A DNA stretch of 23,957 nucleotides from Bryobacterales bacterium (lineage in GTDB: Bacteria > Acidobacteriota > Terriglobia > Bryobacterales > Bryobacteraceae), in NCBI GenBank assembly GCA_003132905.1, contig PKZC01000250.1:10976-34932 (forward strand). Direction: 5' to 3'. Positions 1-8,455 of the stretch are shown here, in pieces. Positions within the stretch are counted from its first letter, which is position 1. Each line of letters begins with the position of its first letter. The notes below the pieces were generated by a model. That model did no database searches, was not told the origin of the DNA, and saw only the letters and a list, made by a program, of their open reading frames with translations. The translations under genes and the position numbers were made by a program.

Positions 1-36
1 GAACGAGTCGTAGTTGTCGATGAGGAGCGTTGCCAT
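1..36 (-). CDS. Start of a TrpG/PabA-type glutamine amidotransferase (partial, runs off the left edge)
   Basis: Read on the minus strand, the first bases encode MATLLIDNYDSF, the highly conserved N-terminus of class I glutamine amidotransferases of the TrpG/PabA type. These release ammonia from glutamine for anthranilate or aminodeoxychorismate synthesis. Only about 12 residues are present, so tryptophan and folate roles cannot be told apart. An in-frame ATG four codons upstream (position 48) is possible. I prefer the ATG at 36 because GAAGG lies five bases before it. The gene is divergent from msrA, with only a few tens of bases between the starts. The catalytic Cys/His/Glu lie outside the window. 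The motif is very characteristic, so the family call is fairly firm despite the short length. Confidence 0.7.
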   Translation of the reverse strand, partial: MATLLIDNYDSF

Positions 37-83
37 CGGAACCTTCATAATAGCGAGCGTTACACTTAATAAAGGAGTTTTCC

Positions 84-719
84 ATGCGCGACGTTCTGCT
101 TGCAGCTTTGTTGACGGGCTCTGTACTCAGTGCCGCCACGTTCCCTGCTCCCGCCGTCGATCAGCCGGCTTCGGCCACCCACAATGCCACGGCCGTTTTC
201 GCGGGCGGATGTTTTTGGGGCGTAGAAGCGGTGTTCGATCGTTTGAATGGCGTCACCAACGCAGTATCGGGCTTCGCGGGTGGTAACGCAGCCACTGCGC
301 ATTACGAAATTGTGAGCAGCGGAACAACGGGGCATGCCGAATCGGTGCAAGTGACCTACGATCCTTCGAAGATTTCTTATGGCAAGCTGCTCGAAGTTTT
401 CTTTTCGGTAGCGCACGATCCCACGGAACTGAATCGCCAGGGACCGGATGAGGGCACGCAATACCGGTCGGCTATTTTCTATTCAGACCCGGAGCAGAAA
501 CGCGTGGCCGAAGCCTATATTCAGCAATTGAACGCCGCGAAGATTTTTCACGGGAAGATCGTCACTCAGGTGACGCCGCTTAAGGGTTTTTTCGCGGCCG
601 AAGAATACCATCAGCATTTTCTCGATCGCAATCCGAACAATCCCTACATTGTGTATAACGATATCCCGAAGGTAAAGAATCTCCAACAGGAGTTTCCGGA
701 GTTGTTGAAGAGCCGCTAA
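84..719 (+). CDS. msrA: Exported peptide methionine-(S)-S-oxide reductase MsrA
   Basis: MsrA reduces the S-epimer of methionine sulfoxide in proteins, usually with thioredoxin-type reductant. The catalytic motif GCFWG, which carries the active-site Cys, is at about residues 42-46. Other family blocks follow: SGFAGG, the HAESVQVTYDP segment, the HDPTELNRQGPD segment and EEYHQHFLDRNP. The first ~20 residues (MRDVLLAALLTGSVLSAA) form a signal peptide, so the enzyme probably acts in the periplasm or outside. The start is supported by AAAGGAG six bases before the ATG. The gene converges on hypF, and the two stop codons overlap by a few bases. An msrB lies about 5 kb downstream in a separate unit and lacks a signal peptide. 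The family call is secure; the compartment is inferred. Confidence 0.95.
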   Translation: MRDVLLAALLTGSVLSAATFPAPAVDQPASATHNATAVFAGGCFWGVEAVFDRLNGVTNAVSGFAGGNAATAHYEIVSSGTTGHAESVQVTYDPSKISYGKLLEVFFSVAHDPTELNRQGPDEGTQYRSAIFYSDPEQKRVAEAYIQQLNAAKIFHGKIVTQVTPLKGFFAAEEYHQHFLDRNPNNPYIVYNDIPKVKNLQQEFPELLKSR

Positions 720-2956
720 CTCTTCAACGCCCGATTCGCGATCACAGCCTGGCCAAGCGAGATGCCACCGTCGTTAGGCGGAACTTTGGAGTGCAGGAAA
801 ACCTGGAAGCCTTTGGCGCGCAGGCTAGCGACCGCTCGTTCCACCAGATAGACATTTTGAAACGTGCCGCCGCTCAGGCACACGCGGTCAATATGTTCCT
901 CCGAGCGCAATCGCAGACACACTTCGACAACGATAGCCGCCACGGTGTTGTGAAAGGCGGCCGAAATCCAACCTACGGGTTTAGCGGCGACAACATCGCG
1001 AATGATTTGTTCCATCATCGCACGGACGTCGATCTGCCAAGGGCTGCTGGTTGAGATTTCGAATGGATAGCTGGCATCAACGCCAGGCTGTGCGCAGGCT
1101 TCCAGCTCGATAGCGGCTTGGGCTTCGAAATTTACCGCATCGCGAATGCCAACAATGGAAGCCACGGCATCGAAAAGGCGCCCCGCGGCCGATGTGTCGA
1201 TGGTATTGATGCGGCGCTCAATCATGGATCGAATGGTTGCGATCTTCTTGGCCGGGACGCGGCGGAGAAGCGGCAGATCGAGCGAATCAATTTGGCCCCC
1301 GAAGGTATCGAGCAAGTAGCTCAGGCCGAGCCTCCAAGGTTCGCGAACGGCCCGGTCGCCACCCGCCAGCGCAACATAGCGGAAGTGACCACGGCGCTCG
1401 AAACCAGCGAAATCGGCGACCAGAAATTCGCCGCCCCATATCTTTCCGTCGCTGCCAAATCCAGTTCCATCGAACGCCACGCCAATCACTTTGTCCGTGA
1501 TCCCGTTCTCGGCCATGCAGCTTGCGATATGGGCGTGATGATGCTGGACGCCGATGTGCTGAATGTCCGTCATCTCTAGCGCGAGCTTAGTGCTGAGGTA
1601 TTGGGGATGCAGATCATACGCGACCGCCGTGGGCACGATGCGGAAGAGCCGCTGCATCCGATCGAGCGTTTCGCGGTAGAAGGTGAGCGTCTCGTAATTT
1701 TCCAGATCGCCGATGTGCTGGCTCAGGAAAGCGTGATGGCCCTTCGTGAGGCAAAACGTGTTCTTCAGTTCAGCGCCGCAGGCGAGAACTTCGGCCACTG
1801 GAAAACCCAGAGTGACGGGATGGGGAGCATAACCGCGCGACCGTCGCACTACGCGTTCTTGGCCGGCAAAGACGCGCGCCACCGAATCGTCCACGCGGGT
1901 ATGAATATCGCGATTGTGAAACAGGAACGCATCCGCGATGGAGCCCAAACGCAGAGCCGCCTCGCGATTTCCGGTCACAATGGGCTCTTCGCTCAAGTTG
2001 CCGCTGGTCATAACCAGCGCGGAGCAAGCATCGTCAAAAAGAAGATGGTGCAGCGGAGTGTAGGGAAGCATCACGCCGAGCGTGTTGTTCCCGGGCGCAA
2101 GACCCTGCGATATCGGCACATCCGGCCTGCGCGCCAGAATGACGATCGGACGCCGGATGCTGGTCAGCGCGGCGCGTTCGGCGTCGGACAGCATGCAAAG
2201 GTTTTCAGCCGCCGCTGTATCGCGAACCATCAGTGCAAACGGCTTGTCGCTGCGTTTCTTGCGCTCGCGCAACAGTTGGACGGCGGCGTCATTGTAGGGA
2301 TCGCAGACCAGGTGAAACCCTCCCAGCCCCTTGATTGCCAGAACGCGGCCCTCGCGGAGAAGCTGGCGCGCCATTTCGACGGACAGCGTGATCGTGGGCC
2401 CGCAATCGGGACATGCATTAGGCTGCGCGTGGAAGCGGCGATCGGAAGGATCTTCGTATTCCCGCAGGCATTGTGCGCACATCGGGAAACAGGCCATGGT
2501 GGTGAGCGGCCTGTCGTACGGAATCATCCGCGTGATGGTGTAACGCGGTCCGCAATTGGTGCAGTTGGTGAATGGATAACCGAAGCGGCGATTGCCGGGA
2601 GTCTGAAAGTCGCGCAGGCAATCCAAGCAAGTGGAAACATCGGGCGAAACCGGCGCCAGTTGTCCGGGAACGTCGACGCTTTCACGGATCGAGAACGACT
2701 CATAGCCGGCCGGCTCCAGACTCTCGACGGAAATATCTTCCATCTGGGCCAGCGGCGGCGGGTTTTCGCGAAGCTCGCGTAGGAATCTCTCGATCTGCGC
2801 CAGGTCGCCTTCCAGTTCCATCAGCACACCCGCCGAGGAATTCAGAACGTAGCCTGAAAGCCGTAATCTCTGCGCCAGATTAAAAACAAACGGGCGAAAA
2901 CCAACGCCTTGGACGATGCCGCGGACACGAATCTGCTTGCGAACGGGCTGCAACAT
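716..2956 (-). CDS. hypF: Carbamoyltransferase HypF, [NiFe]-hydrogenase maturation
   Basis: HypF converts carbamoyl phosphate and ATP into a carbamoyl adenylate and passes the carbamoyl group to HypE, as the source of the CN ligands of [NiFe] hydrogenase. The full family architecture is visible. An acylphosphatase domain (residues ~7-90) carries VRGIVQGVGFRPFV. Four CxxC pairs follow (C110/C113, C132/C135, C160/C163, C182/C185), forming the two zinc-finger units. Then come a YrdC-like domain (~195-380, with GGFHLVCDP) and a Kae1/TobZ-like domain with HHHAHIASC, FDGTGFGSDG and LSGGTFQN. The 746-residue length is normal, so the gene looks intact. No other hyp genes or hydrogenase subunits occur in the window, so its partners must be elsewhere. 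Confidence 0.96.
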   Translation of the reverse strand: MLQPVRKQIRVRGIVQGVGFRPFVFNLAQRLRLSGYVLNSSAGVLMELEGDLAQIERFLRELRENPPPLAQMEDISVESLEPAGYESFSIRESVDVPGQLAPVSPDVSTCLDCLRDFQTPGNRRFGYPFTNCTNCGPRYTITRMIPYDRPLTTMACFPMCAQCLREYEDPSDRRFHAQPNACPDCGPTITLSVEMARQLLREGRVLAIKGLGGFHLVCDPYNDAAVQLLRERKKRSDKPFALMVRDTAAAENLCMLSDAERAALTSIRRPIVILARRPDVPISQGLAPGNNTLGVMLPYTPLHHLLFDDACSALVMTSGNLSEEPIVTGNREAALRLGSIADAFLFHNRDIHTRVDDSVARVFAGQERVVRRSRGYAPHPVTLGFPVAEVLACGAELKNTFCLTKGHHAFLSQHIGDLENYETLTFYRETLDRMQRLFRIVPTAVAYDLHPQYLSTKLALEMTDIQHIGVQHHHAHIASCMAENGITDKVIGVAFDGTGFGSDGKIWGGEFLVADFAGFERRGHFRYVALAGGDRAVREPWRLGLSYLLDTFGGQIDSLDLPLLRRVPAKKIATIRSMIERRINTIDTSAAGRLFDAVASIVGIRDAVNFEAQAAIELEACAQPGVDASYPFEISTSSPWQIDVRAMMEQIIRDVVAAKPVGWISAAFHNTVAAIVVEVCLRLRSEEHIDRVCLSGGTFQNVYLVERAVASLRAKGFQVFLHSKVPPNDGGISLGQAVIANRALKS

Positions 2957-3073
2957 CTCAACCTATCAGAGCCGAATCACGCTACGGGCGGCGATTTGTC
3001 ATTTGATCTTTCAATGCGTTGGCCCGGGGCGCTCATCCACGGGGCGAACACGGTTGTTAGAGTGCGGCCAGTT

Positions 3074-3622
3074 ATGGACACCACACAACAACAATTCGAT
3101 CAGGCTTACTGGGCGTCGCAGCCGCCGGAAGTCCGGGCGCTGCCAGGAATTGCCGATCAAGAGCAGCGTGCCAATCAAGCGGCCACGCTCGCCACCGATG
3201 GATTCACCATCGACGTTCCCATCATGGTGTGGGCATGGGATGCATACCTGGTGATGCAGATGCGCTCGCAATTCGGCTACACCTGGGTGCCTTCGGCATT
3301 GCAGCCGCCGGTGACCACCGCGCCCGGCATCGCGCAGCCCGGCGTGGTAGCTTACGATCCCTTGCATCCCCCGCCGGGGTCGATCACAGTATCCACCAAC
3401 ATCGCGGATTATCCGCCGTTCGCGGCAGCGCCGCAGCCCACTCCGCAAATTGCAGCCATTAGCGACCCCGTGGGATTGCAGTCTATCGGCAGCATCTATC
3501 TTTCGGTGGCAGGCGAGACCTACCAAAATGGCGCGCAATTTACGGATACCCGCGGAACGTTTCAGAAGCACATGGTGGTGACTCCGTTTGGCCGCAACGC
3601 CTATTGGGAAAAGATCGCGTAA
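3074..3622 (+). CDS. Conserved-looking protein of unknown function, upstream of thiC
   Basis: I do not recognise a named family. The frame stays open further upstream, into the hypF start. I chose the ATG at 3074 because the sequence after it looks like a coherent protein start (MDTTQQQFDQAYWASQPPEV) and earlier in-frame ATGs have no ribosome-binding site. No strong Shine-Dalgarno is seen here either. The ~182-residue product has no signal peptide or membrane segment. Its first half is mixed alpha/beta, with a Trp/Met-rich stretch (VPIMVWAWDAYLVMQM), then a Pro-rich middle (~95-135), then a C-terminal part ending in TPFGRNAYWEKIA. It is divergent from hypF and ends about 90 bases before thiC in the same direction. 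The composition argues for a real gene; the function is unknown. Confidence 0.6.
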   Translation: MDTTQQQFDQAYWASQPPEVRALPGIADQEQRANQAATLATDGFTIDVPIMVWAWDAYLVMQMRSQFGYTWVPSALQPPVTTAPGIAQPGVVAYDPLHPPPGSITVSTNIADYPPFAAAPQPTPQIAAISDPVGLQSIGSIYLSVAGETYQNGAQFTDTRGTFQKHMVVTPFGRNAYWEKIA

Positions 3623-5104
<1,482 letters not shown>

Positions 5105-5263
5105 CTGTTTTAAGCGGCGGGCGTCCGCGCGATGTTATATCCGGATCCGCATGAACCTAAGCTTTTCAGAGCGCAATCGCTTACGGGTTCTGGTCCTAAG
5201 CGCGCGCTTGACAAAATCGAGAGGGCCGAGAAGTTCCGTGAGCACGGTTAGGGGCGGACGACG

Positions 5264-5294
5264 AATCGTACGTGTTCGGATTTCCAATCGTACG
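5264..5294. promoter_or_regulatory. Direct repeat AATCGTACG x2, candidate operator of the toxin-antitoxin pair
   Basis: AATCGTACG occurs at 5264-5272 and again at 5286-5294, exactly 22 bp apart, about two helical turns. Each copy contains the palindrome CGTACG. They lie just upstream of the antitoxin start, where Phd-type antitoxins typically bind to repress their own operon. A TGATAGGAT sequence (extended -10-like) follows at 5300-5308, six bases before the ATG. Operator function is inferred from position. Confidence 0.45.
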
Positions 5295-5314
5295 CTTCGT
5301 GATAGGATGGTTCC

Positions 5315-5545
5315 ATGAGGGTGACGGCGTCGAAACTCCGAGCCGATATTTACAACATTCTCGATGAGACCCTCAAGACCGGTGTGCCCGTAGAGGTGGT
5401 GCGCAAGGGGCGCATCCTCAAAATCGTTCCCGAAGCCAAGCCCGATAAGTTGAGCCGATTGAAAAAACGGGACTATATCGTCGGCGACCCCGAGGACTTC
5501 GTCCATATCGACTGGAGCAAGGAGTGGACCAAGTTGAAGAAGTGA
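5315..5545 (+). CDS. Phd/YefM-type antitoxin
   Basis: This 76-residue protein pairs with the PIN-domain toxin that overlaps its end. The N-terminal part (VTASKLRADIYNILDETLKTG, then PVEVVRKGRILKIVPE) is the Phd/YefM DNA-binding fold. The C-terminal tail (KRDYIVGDPEDFVHIDWSKEW) is the kind of flexible segment that wraps and inhibits the toxin. The antitoxin probably also represses its own promoter through the direct repeats just upstream. The start codon follows AGGATGG by only four bases, and the same bases could instead be a -10 box for a leaderless transcript. The family call is good; toxin neutralisation is inferred from gene order. Confidence 0.85.
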   Translation: MRVTASKLRADIYNILDETLKTGVPVEVVRKGRILKIVPEAKPDKLSRLKKRDYIVGDPEDFVHIDWSKEWTKLKK

Positions 5546-5916
5546 CGTACCTCGATACCCATGTTGTGATCTGGCTATTTGGAGGCGAGAGGCATAGGCT
5601 CAGCTCCGCGGCGACAGAACAAATCCGAAACGAGGAGCTACTAGTCTCGCCTGCCGTGGTTCTTGAATTGCAGCTACTTCATGAGATCAACCGACTGCGA
5701 GCAGTGGCTCTCAAGGTAGTCGAGCGATTGTCGTCGGAAATCGGTTTGGCGGTCTGTCGGCTTCCATTCACATCGGTTCTAGAATATGCGGTGAAGCAAT
5801 CTTGGACGCAGGATCCGTTTGACCGGCTCATTGTCGCCCAGGCCAGTGTCAACGATGCGGCACTCGTAACAAAGGACGGAGAGATTCGAGGCAATTACAA
5901 GCGATCCATCTGGTAA
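5542..5916 (+). CDS. VapC-like PIN-domain ribonuclease toxin
   Basis: PIN-domain toxins are Mg-dependent endoribonucleases, many cutting tRNA or rRNA. The four acidic residues expected in the active site are visible, counting from the GTG at 5542: D5 in YLDTHVVIWL, E42 in SPAVVLELQLL, D94 in QDPFDRLIVAQA, and D112 in LVTKDGEI. The length (~124 residues) is typical and the gene looks intact. The GTG at 5542 overlaps the antitoxin stop as GTGA, which suggests translational coupling. A GTG six codons upstream (5524) is an alternative. msrB begins six bases after the stop, so it may be read through from the toxin operon. Codon third positions look less GC-rich than in thiC, which fits an acquired module, but I did not measure this. 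Confidence 0.87.
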   Translation: MTYLDTHVVIWLFGGERHRLSSAATEQIRNEELLVSPAVVLELQLLHEINRLRAVALKVVERLSSEIGLAVCRLPFTSVLEYAVKQSWTQDPFDRLIVAQASVNDAALVTKDGEIRGNYKRSIW

Positions 5917-5922
5917 CCGAAC

Positions 5923-6318
5923 ATGAATGAAATCAAGAAAACCGACGACGAGTGGCGTAAACAGTTAACGCCCGAACAATACGCGGTAACGCGCAAGAAG
6001 GGCACGGAACCCGCGTTTACCGGCAAACACTGGGACAATCACGAGCCCGGCACTTACAAGTGCGTCTGCTGCGGCACGCCGCTGTTTGAATCCGGCACCA
6101 AATACGACTCGGGCACCGGATGGCCGAGCTTTTGGTCGCCCATATCTCCTGACAACGTGCGCGTTGAGACGGACACTGCTCACGGCATGCGGCGGGTGGA
6201 AGTATTGTGCTCCAAATGCGATTCGCACCTGGGGCACGTCTTTGATGACGGTCCCAAGCCGACGCGCCAGCGCTATTGCATGAACTCGGCCTCACTCGAC
6301 TTCGAGAAGAAGAAGTAG
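5923..6318 (+). CDS. msrB: Peptide methionine-(R)-S-oxide reductase MsrB
   Basis: MsrB reduces the R-epimer of methionine sulfoxide. The ~131-residue single domain has no signal peptide, so it is probably cytoplasmic. The zinc site is intact, with CxxC pairs at C47/C50 and C96/C99. The catalytic Cys is C119 in the conserved RYCMNSASL block. GTGWPSFW and GHVFDDGP are further family motifs. It starts six bases after the vapC-like gene and converges on the ABC ATPase gene with a gap of nine bases. The separation from the exported msrA, which in many bacteria is fused or adjacent, is a point of interest. Confidence 0.96.
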   Translation: MNEIKKTDDEWRKQLTPEQYAVTRKKGTEPAFTGKHWDNHEPGTYKCVCCGTPLFESGTKYDSGTGWPSFWSPISPDNVRVETDTAHGMRRVEVLCSKCDSHLGHVFDDGPKPTRQRYCMNSASLDFEKKK

Positions 6319-6327
6319 ACCCGAAGG

Positions 6328-7095
6328 CTACTCGCTCAGCTCGGGGACCAATTCCACCCGATCCATCGCCAAAAAGCTTTTGATATGGGGATGGGTGGAT
6401 TTCTCCAGGTCCGCCACCGGGCCAAAATAGATCGCCTCTCCCTGGTAGAGCACCACCACCGTATCGGCTACTTTGCGCATCAGGTCCAGATCGTGTGTTA
6501 CCACCACTGCGGTCAGCCTCAAATCGCGCTTCAACTTCAGCATCAGCTCGGCCAGGATGTTCGACATGATGGGATCCACCATGGTGGTGGGTTCGTCATA
6601 CAAGATACATTCCGGCTGCGCCGCCAGGGCACGCGCGATAGCCACGGCGCGCTTGTAACCGGTGGAAAGATCGGCCGGGTAAGCATCTTTAAACTGCAGC
6701 ATATCCACCATGGTGAGCAGGCCATCCACGACATCCTCTTTGTTGTGCTCATCGTAATCATCGCGCAGTTCGAGCGAAAACAGGATGTTCTCGCCCACGG
6801 TAAGCGAGTCAAACAAAGCCCCGCTTTGGAACACCATGGTCACTTTTTTGCGGATTTCGCGCAGTTGCGTCTCGGTATAGTCGGTGATGTCCTGATAGGC
6901 CACGAAGACCCGGCCTTGGTCGGGTTTCAGGAACCCCATAATGTGGCCCAGGCTGACGGACTTGCCCACGCCGCTGCGACCGATGATGGCCACCGTTTCA
7001 CCAGCGTTTACGAAAAAGTTGGAATCGACTAAAACGGGGCGATCGAACGTCTTATAAACATGGCGAAACTCGATGTAGTGGAGTTTGTCGGTCAT
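6328..7095 (-). CDS. ABC transporter ATPase, MlaF/Mkl-like (lipid transport type)
   Basis: This 255-residue nucleotide-binding subunit resembles MlaF, which powers MlaE/MlaD-type phospholipid transport between the membranes of diderm bacteria. Walker A is GRSGVGKS (39-46), the Q-loop is Q90 in MVFQSGALFDSLTV, Walker B is ILYDEP (164-169) followed by TTMVDPI, and the switch His is H201. The signature is LSTGYKRA (143-150) rather than the usual LSGG. The segment around SGALFDSLTVGENI and the DPI after Walker B are typical of the Mla/Ttg2 group. No MlaE permease or MlaD gene is adjacent. Instead it follows mobA by ten bases in the same direction, so its transport partners are elsewhere. The ABC call is certain; the Mla assignment is likely. 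Confidence 0.88.
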   Translation of the reverse strand: MTDKLHYIEFRHVYKTFDRPVLVDSNFFVNAGETVAIIGRSGVGKSVSLGHIMGFLKPDQGRVFVAYQDITDYTETQLREIRKKVTMVFQSGALFDSLTVGENILFSLELRDDYDEHNKEDVVDGLLTMVDMLQFKDAYPADLSTGYKRAVAIARALAAQPECILYDEPTTMVDPIMSNILAELMLKLKRDLRLTAVVVTHDLDLMRKVADTVVVLYQGEAIYFGPVADLEKSTHPHIKSFLAMDRVELVPELSE

Positions 7096-7105
7096 AAAAC
7101 GAACG

Positions 7106-7672
7106 TCAAGGCGTCTTCGCCTCGAATTCCGCCCATTCCGGGGGCGTATTGACGTTGGCCAGCGCGGCGGTATCCACCTTCACCCAGACAGCTCCGATTT
7201 CCTTTACGAAGTCTCTCATTCTTAGGCGTTTATCGCGAATCGACCGGCCCAGCGCCTCCCGGCAGCGCCGATGGTAAACAGCGCACAGGGGCTCAGGCTC
7301 GCCGTAGAGTCCGGTAGCCGTAACGCAGCTGCGCTCCGAAGTCTCAGCCCGGCGCAGCAGTTCCGTCAGGATCTCGACCGAGACGGCCGGCATGTCGCAC
7401 GCCACCACCAGATTCCAGTCCGTTTCCGAAATTCGCAGGGCAGTATAAATACCGCTCGCCGGACCGCAACTGGGCAGTTCGTCCGGAAAGACGGCCAAGC
7501 CAAGATGGCCCAGCCTGGCCGGATCGCCGATCAGCGCCACGGAACCGGTTGCCTCACTCACCGTTTTTGCGACGTGCTGCACCAGGGTTGTTCCACGATA
7601 GGGCAACAACGCCTTGTCCTGGCCCATTCGCGTGCTTGCCCCACCGGCCAGCACAAAACCCGACGCTTGCAT
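7106..7672 (-). CDS. mobA: Molybdenum cofactor guanylyltransferase MobA
   Basis: MobA transfers GMP from GTP to molybdopterin-Mo to make the guanine dinucleotide form of the cofactor. The N-terminal signature LAGGASTRMGQDKALL (about residues 8-23) is the nucleotide- and phosphate-binding loop with its Lys. CDMPAV (~98) supplies the metal-binding Asp. NVNTPPEW near the end is typical of the family. The length (188 residues) is normal. There is no Shine-Dalgarno before the ATG, but TATTAT lies six bases upstream, as in a leaderless gene. The downstream ABC ATPase gene is probably co-transcribed. With the MoeB-like, Mop, regulator and ModA genes at the right end, it forms a dispersed molybdenum set. 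A close relative such as MocA is less likely given the motifs. Confidence 0.9.
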   Translation of the reverse strand: MQASGFVLAGGASTRMGQDKALLPYRGTTLVQHVAKTVSEATGSVALIGDPARLGHLGLAVFPDELPSCGPASGIYTALRISETDWNLVVACDMPAVSVEILTELLRRAETSERSCVTATGLYGEPEPLCAVYHRRCREALGRSIRDKRLRMRDFVKEIGAVWVKVDTAALANVNTPPEWAEFEAKTP

Positions 7673-7678
7673 GAGAGA

Positions 7679-7684
7679 ATAATA
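7679..7684 (-). promoter_or_regulatory. Possible -10 box of mobA
   Basis: TATTAT on the minus strand lies six bases before the mobA ATG, which has no Shine-Dalgarno. The spacing fits a leaderless transcript starting at the ATG. No convincing -35 is seen. Confidence 0.3.
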
Positions 7685-7720
7685 GCATTAGCATCCGGAT
7701 GGCTCAGCGGAAAGAAAAAT

Positions 7721-7748
7721 TTGCGGACGGAAGGAATCCGGTTATAAT
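7721..7748 (+). promoter_or_regulatory. Sigma70-type promoter for the transglycosylase-amidase pair
   Basis: TTGCGG (7721-7726) and a perfect TATAAT (7743-7748) are separated by 16 bp. Transcription would start near 7755, giving a leader of about ten bases before the ATG at 7765. This is the best promoter-like sequence I noticed in the window. Confidence 0.6.
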
Positions 7749-7764
7749 CGGGTAGAACAAAAGG

Positions 7765-8448
7765 ATGCGATTTTGTTTGGAAGTTCTTCTGGGCGCGGTG
7801 GTTTTGGGAAATCTGAGCGCCGCTAGCATGGCGCCTTCCGCGGCGTCCGGGAATCCCCGTGCAGTGTGGGTGGTTAAAGTAGATACCCGCAGCGGCCAGC
7901 TGGTGCGAACCCTCGTGCCACCGCCTAAGCCCGCTGGCACCGATGAGGATATGCGCGGCATGGTCGCCGAAGCAGCCAAGAATTTCGACGTGAATCCGCT
8001 ACTAGTAGATTCGGTGATCCAAGTGGAAAGCAATTACAACCCGTTCGCGGTCTCGCCCAAAGGGGCGCAAGGTCTGATGCAGCTGATGCCTGGCACAGCC
8101 CAACGCTTCGGCGTGACAGACAGCTTCGATCCGAAGCAGAATATCGACGCCGGCGTGCGCTATCTAAAATTCCTGCAGGACACATTCCAGGACGATCGGC
8201 TGGCAATCGCGGCCTACAACGCGGGCGAGAAAGCGGTGGCCAAGTACAAAGATGTTCCACCCTACGCCGAGACCGTCAGCTACGTCGCTAAAGTGGGCAA
8301 GAAATACGGACAAGCGAAACGCGCCGCCGCGAACGACGAGACCAGCGCCGAGCGGTCGAAGCCGGCCCCCAACTCAACTGAAGAGGCACCCAAGCACATC
8401 CTGGCGTATGTGGATCCAGAGGGCAGGCTGCATATCTCGACTCGATAG
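7765..8448 (+). CDS. Exported lytic transglycosylase (SLT domain)
   Basis: This enzyme cleaves the MurNAc-GlcNAc bond of peptidoglycan with formation of a 1,6-anhydro end. A hydrophobic signal peptide covers about residues 1-20. The SLT/LT_GEWL domain (~62-175) carries the catalytic Glu at E88 in VIQVESNYNPFAVSPKGA, then GLMQLMPGTA and AIAAYNAGE. The C-terminal tail is polar and ends in a short strand-like motif, HILAYVDPEGRLHIS. The AAGG preceding the ATG directly abuts it, so initiation may rely on the very short leader rather than on a spaced Shine-Dalgarno. The amidase gene starts seven bases after the stop, so the two cell-wall hydrolases probably form one operon. Confidence 0.92.
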   Translation: MRFCLEVLLGAVVLGNLSAASMAPSAASGNPRAVWVVKVDTRSGQLVRTLVPPPKPAGTDEDMRGMVAEAAKNFDVNPLLVDSVIQVESNYNPFAVSPKGAQGLMQLMPGTAQRFGVTDSFDPKQNIDAGVRYLKFLQDTFQDDRLAIAAYNAGEKAVAKYKDVPPYAETVSYVAKVGKKYGQAKRAAANDETSAERSKPAPNSTEEAPKHILAYVDPEGRLHISTR

Positions 8449-8455
8449 GAAATCC

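Noticed and set aside
1601..2782. Long plus-strand open frame (393 codons) opposite hypF
   Set aside because: It lies wholly antisense to a full-length, motif-complete HypF. Its Arg/His/Gln-rich composition is that of a GC-rich shadow frame.
5135..5506. Minus-strand open frame across the thiC-antitoxin gap
   Set aside because: Most of it is antisense to the antitoxin, it has no family resemblance, and a good TA pair explains the region.
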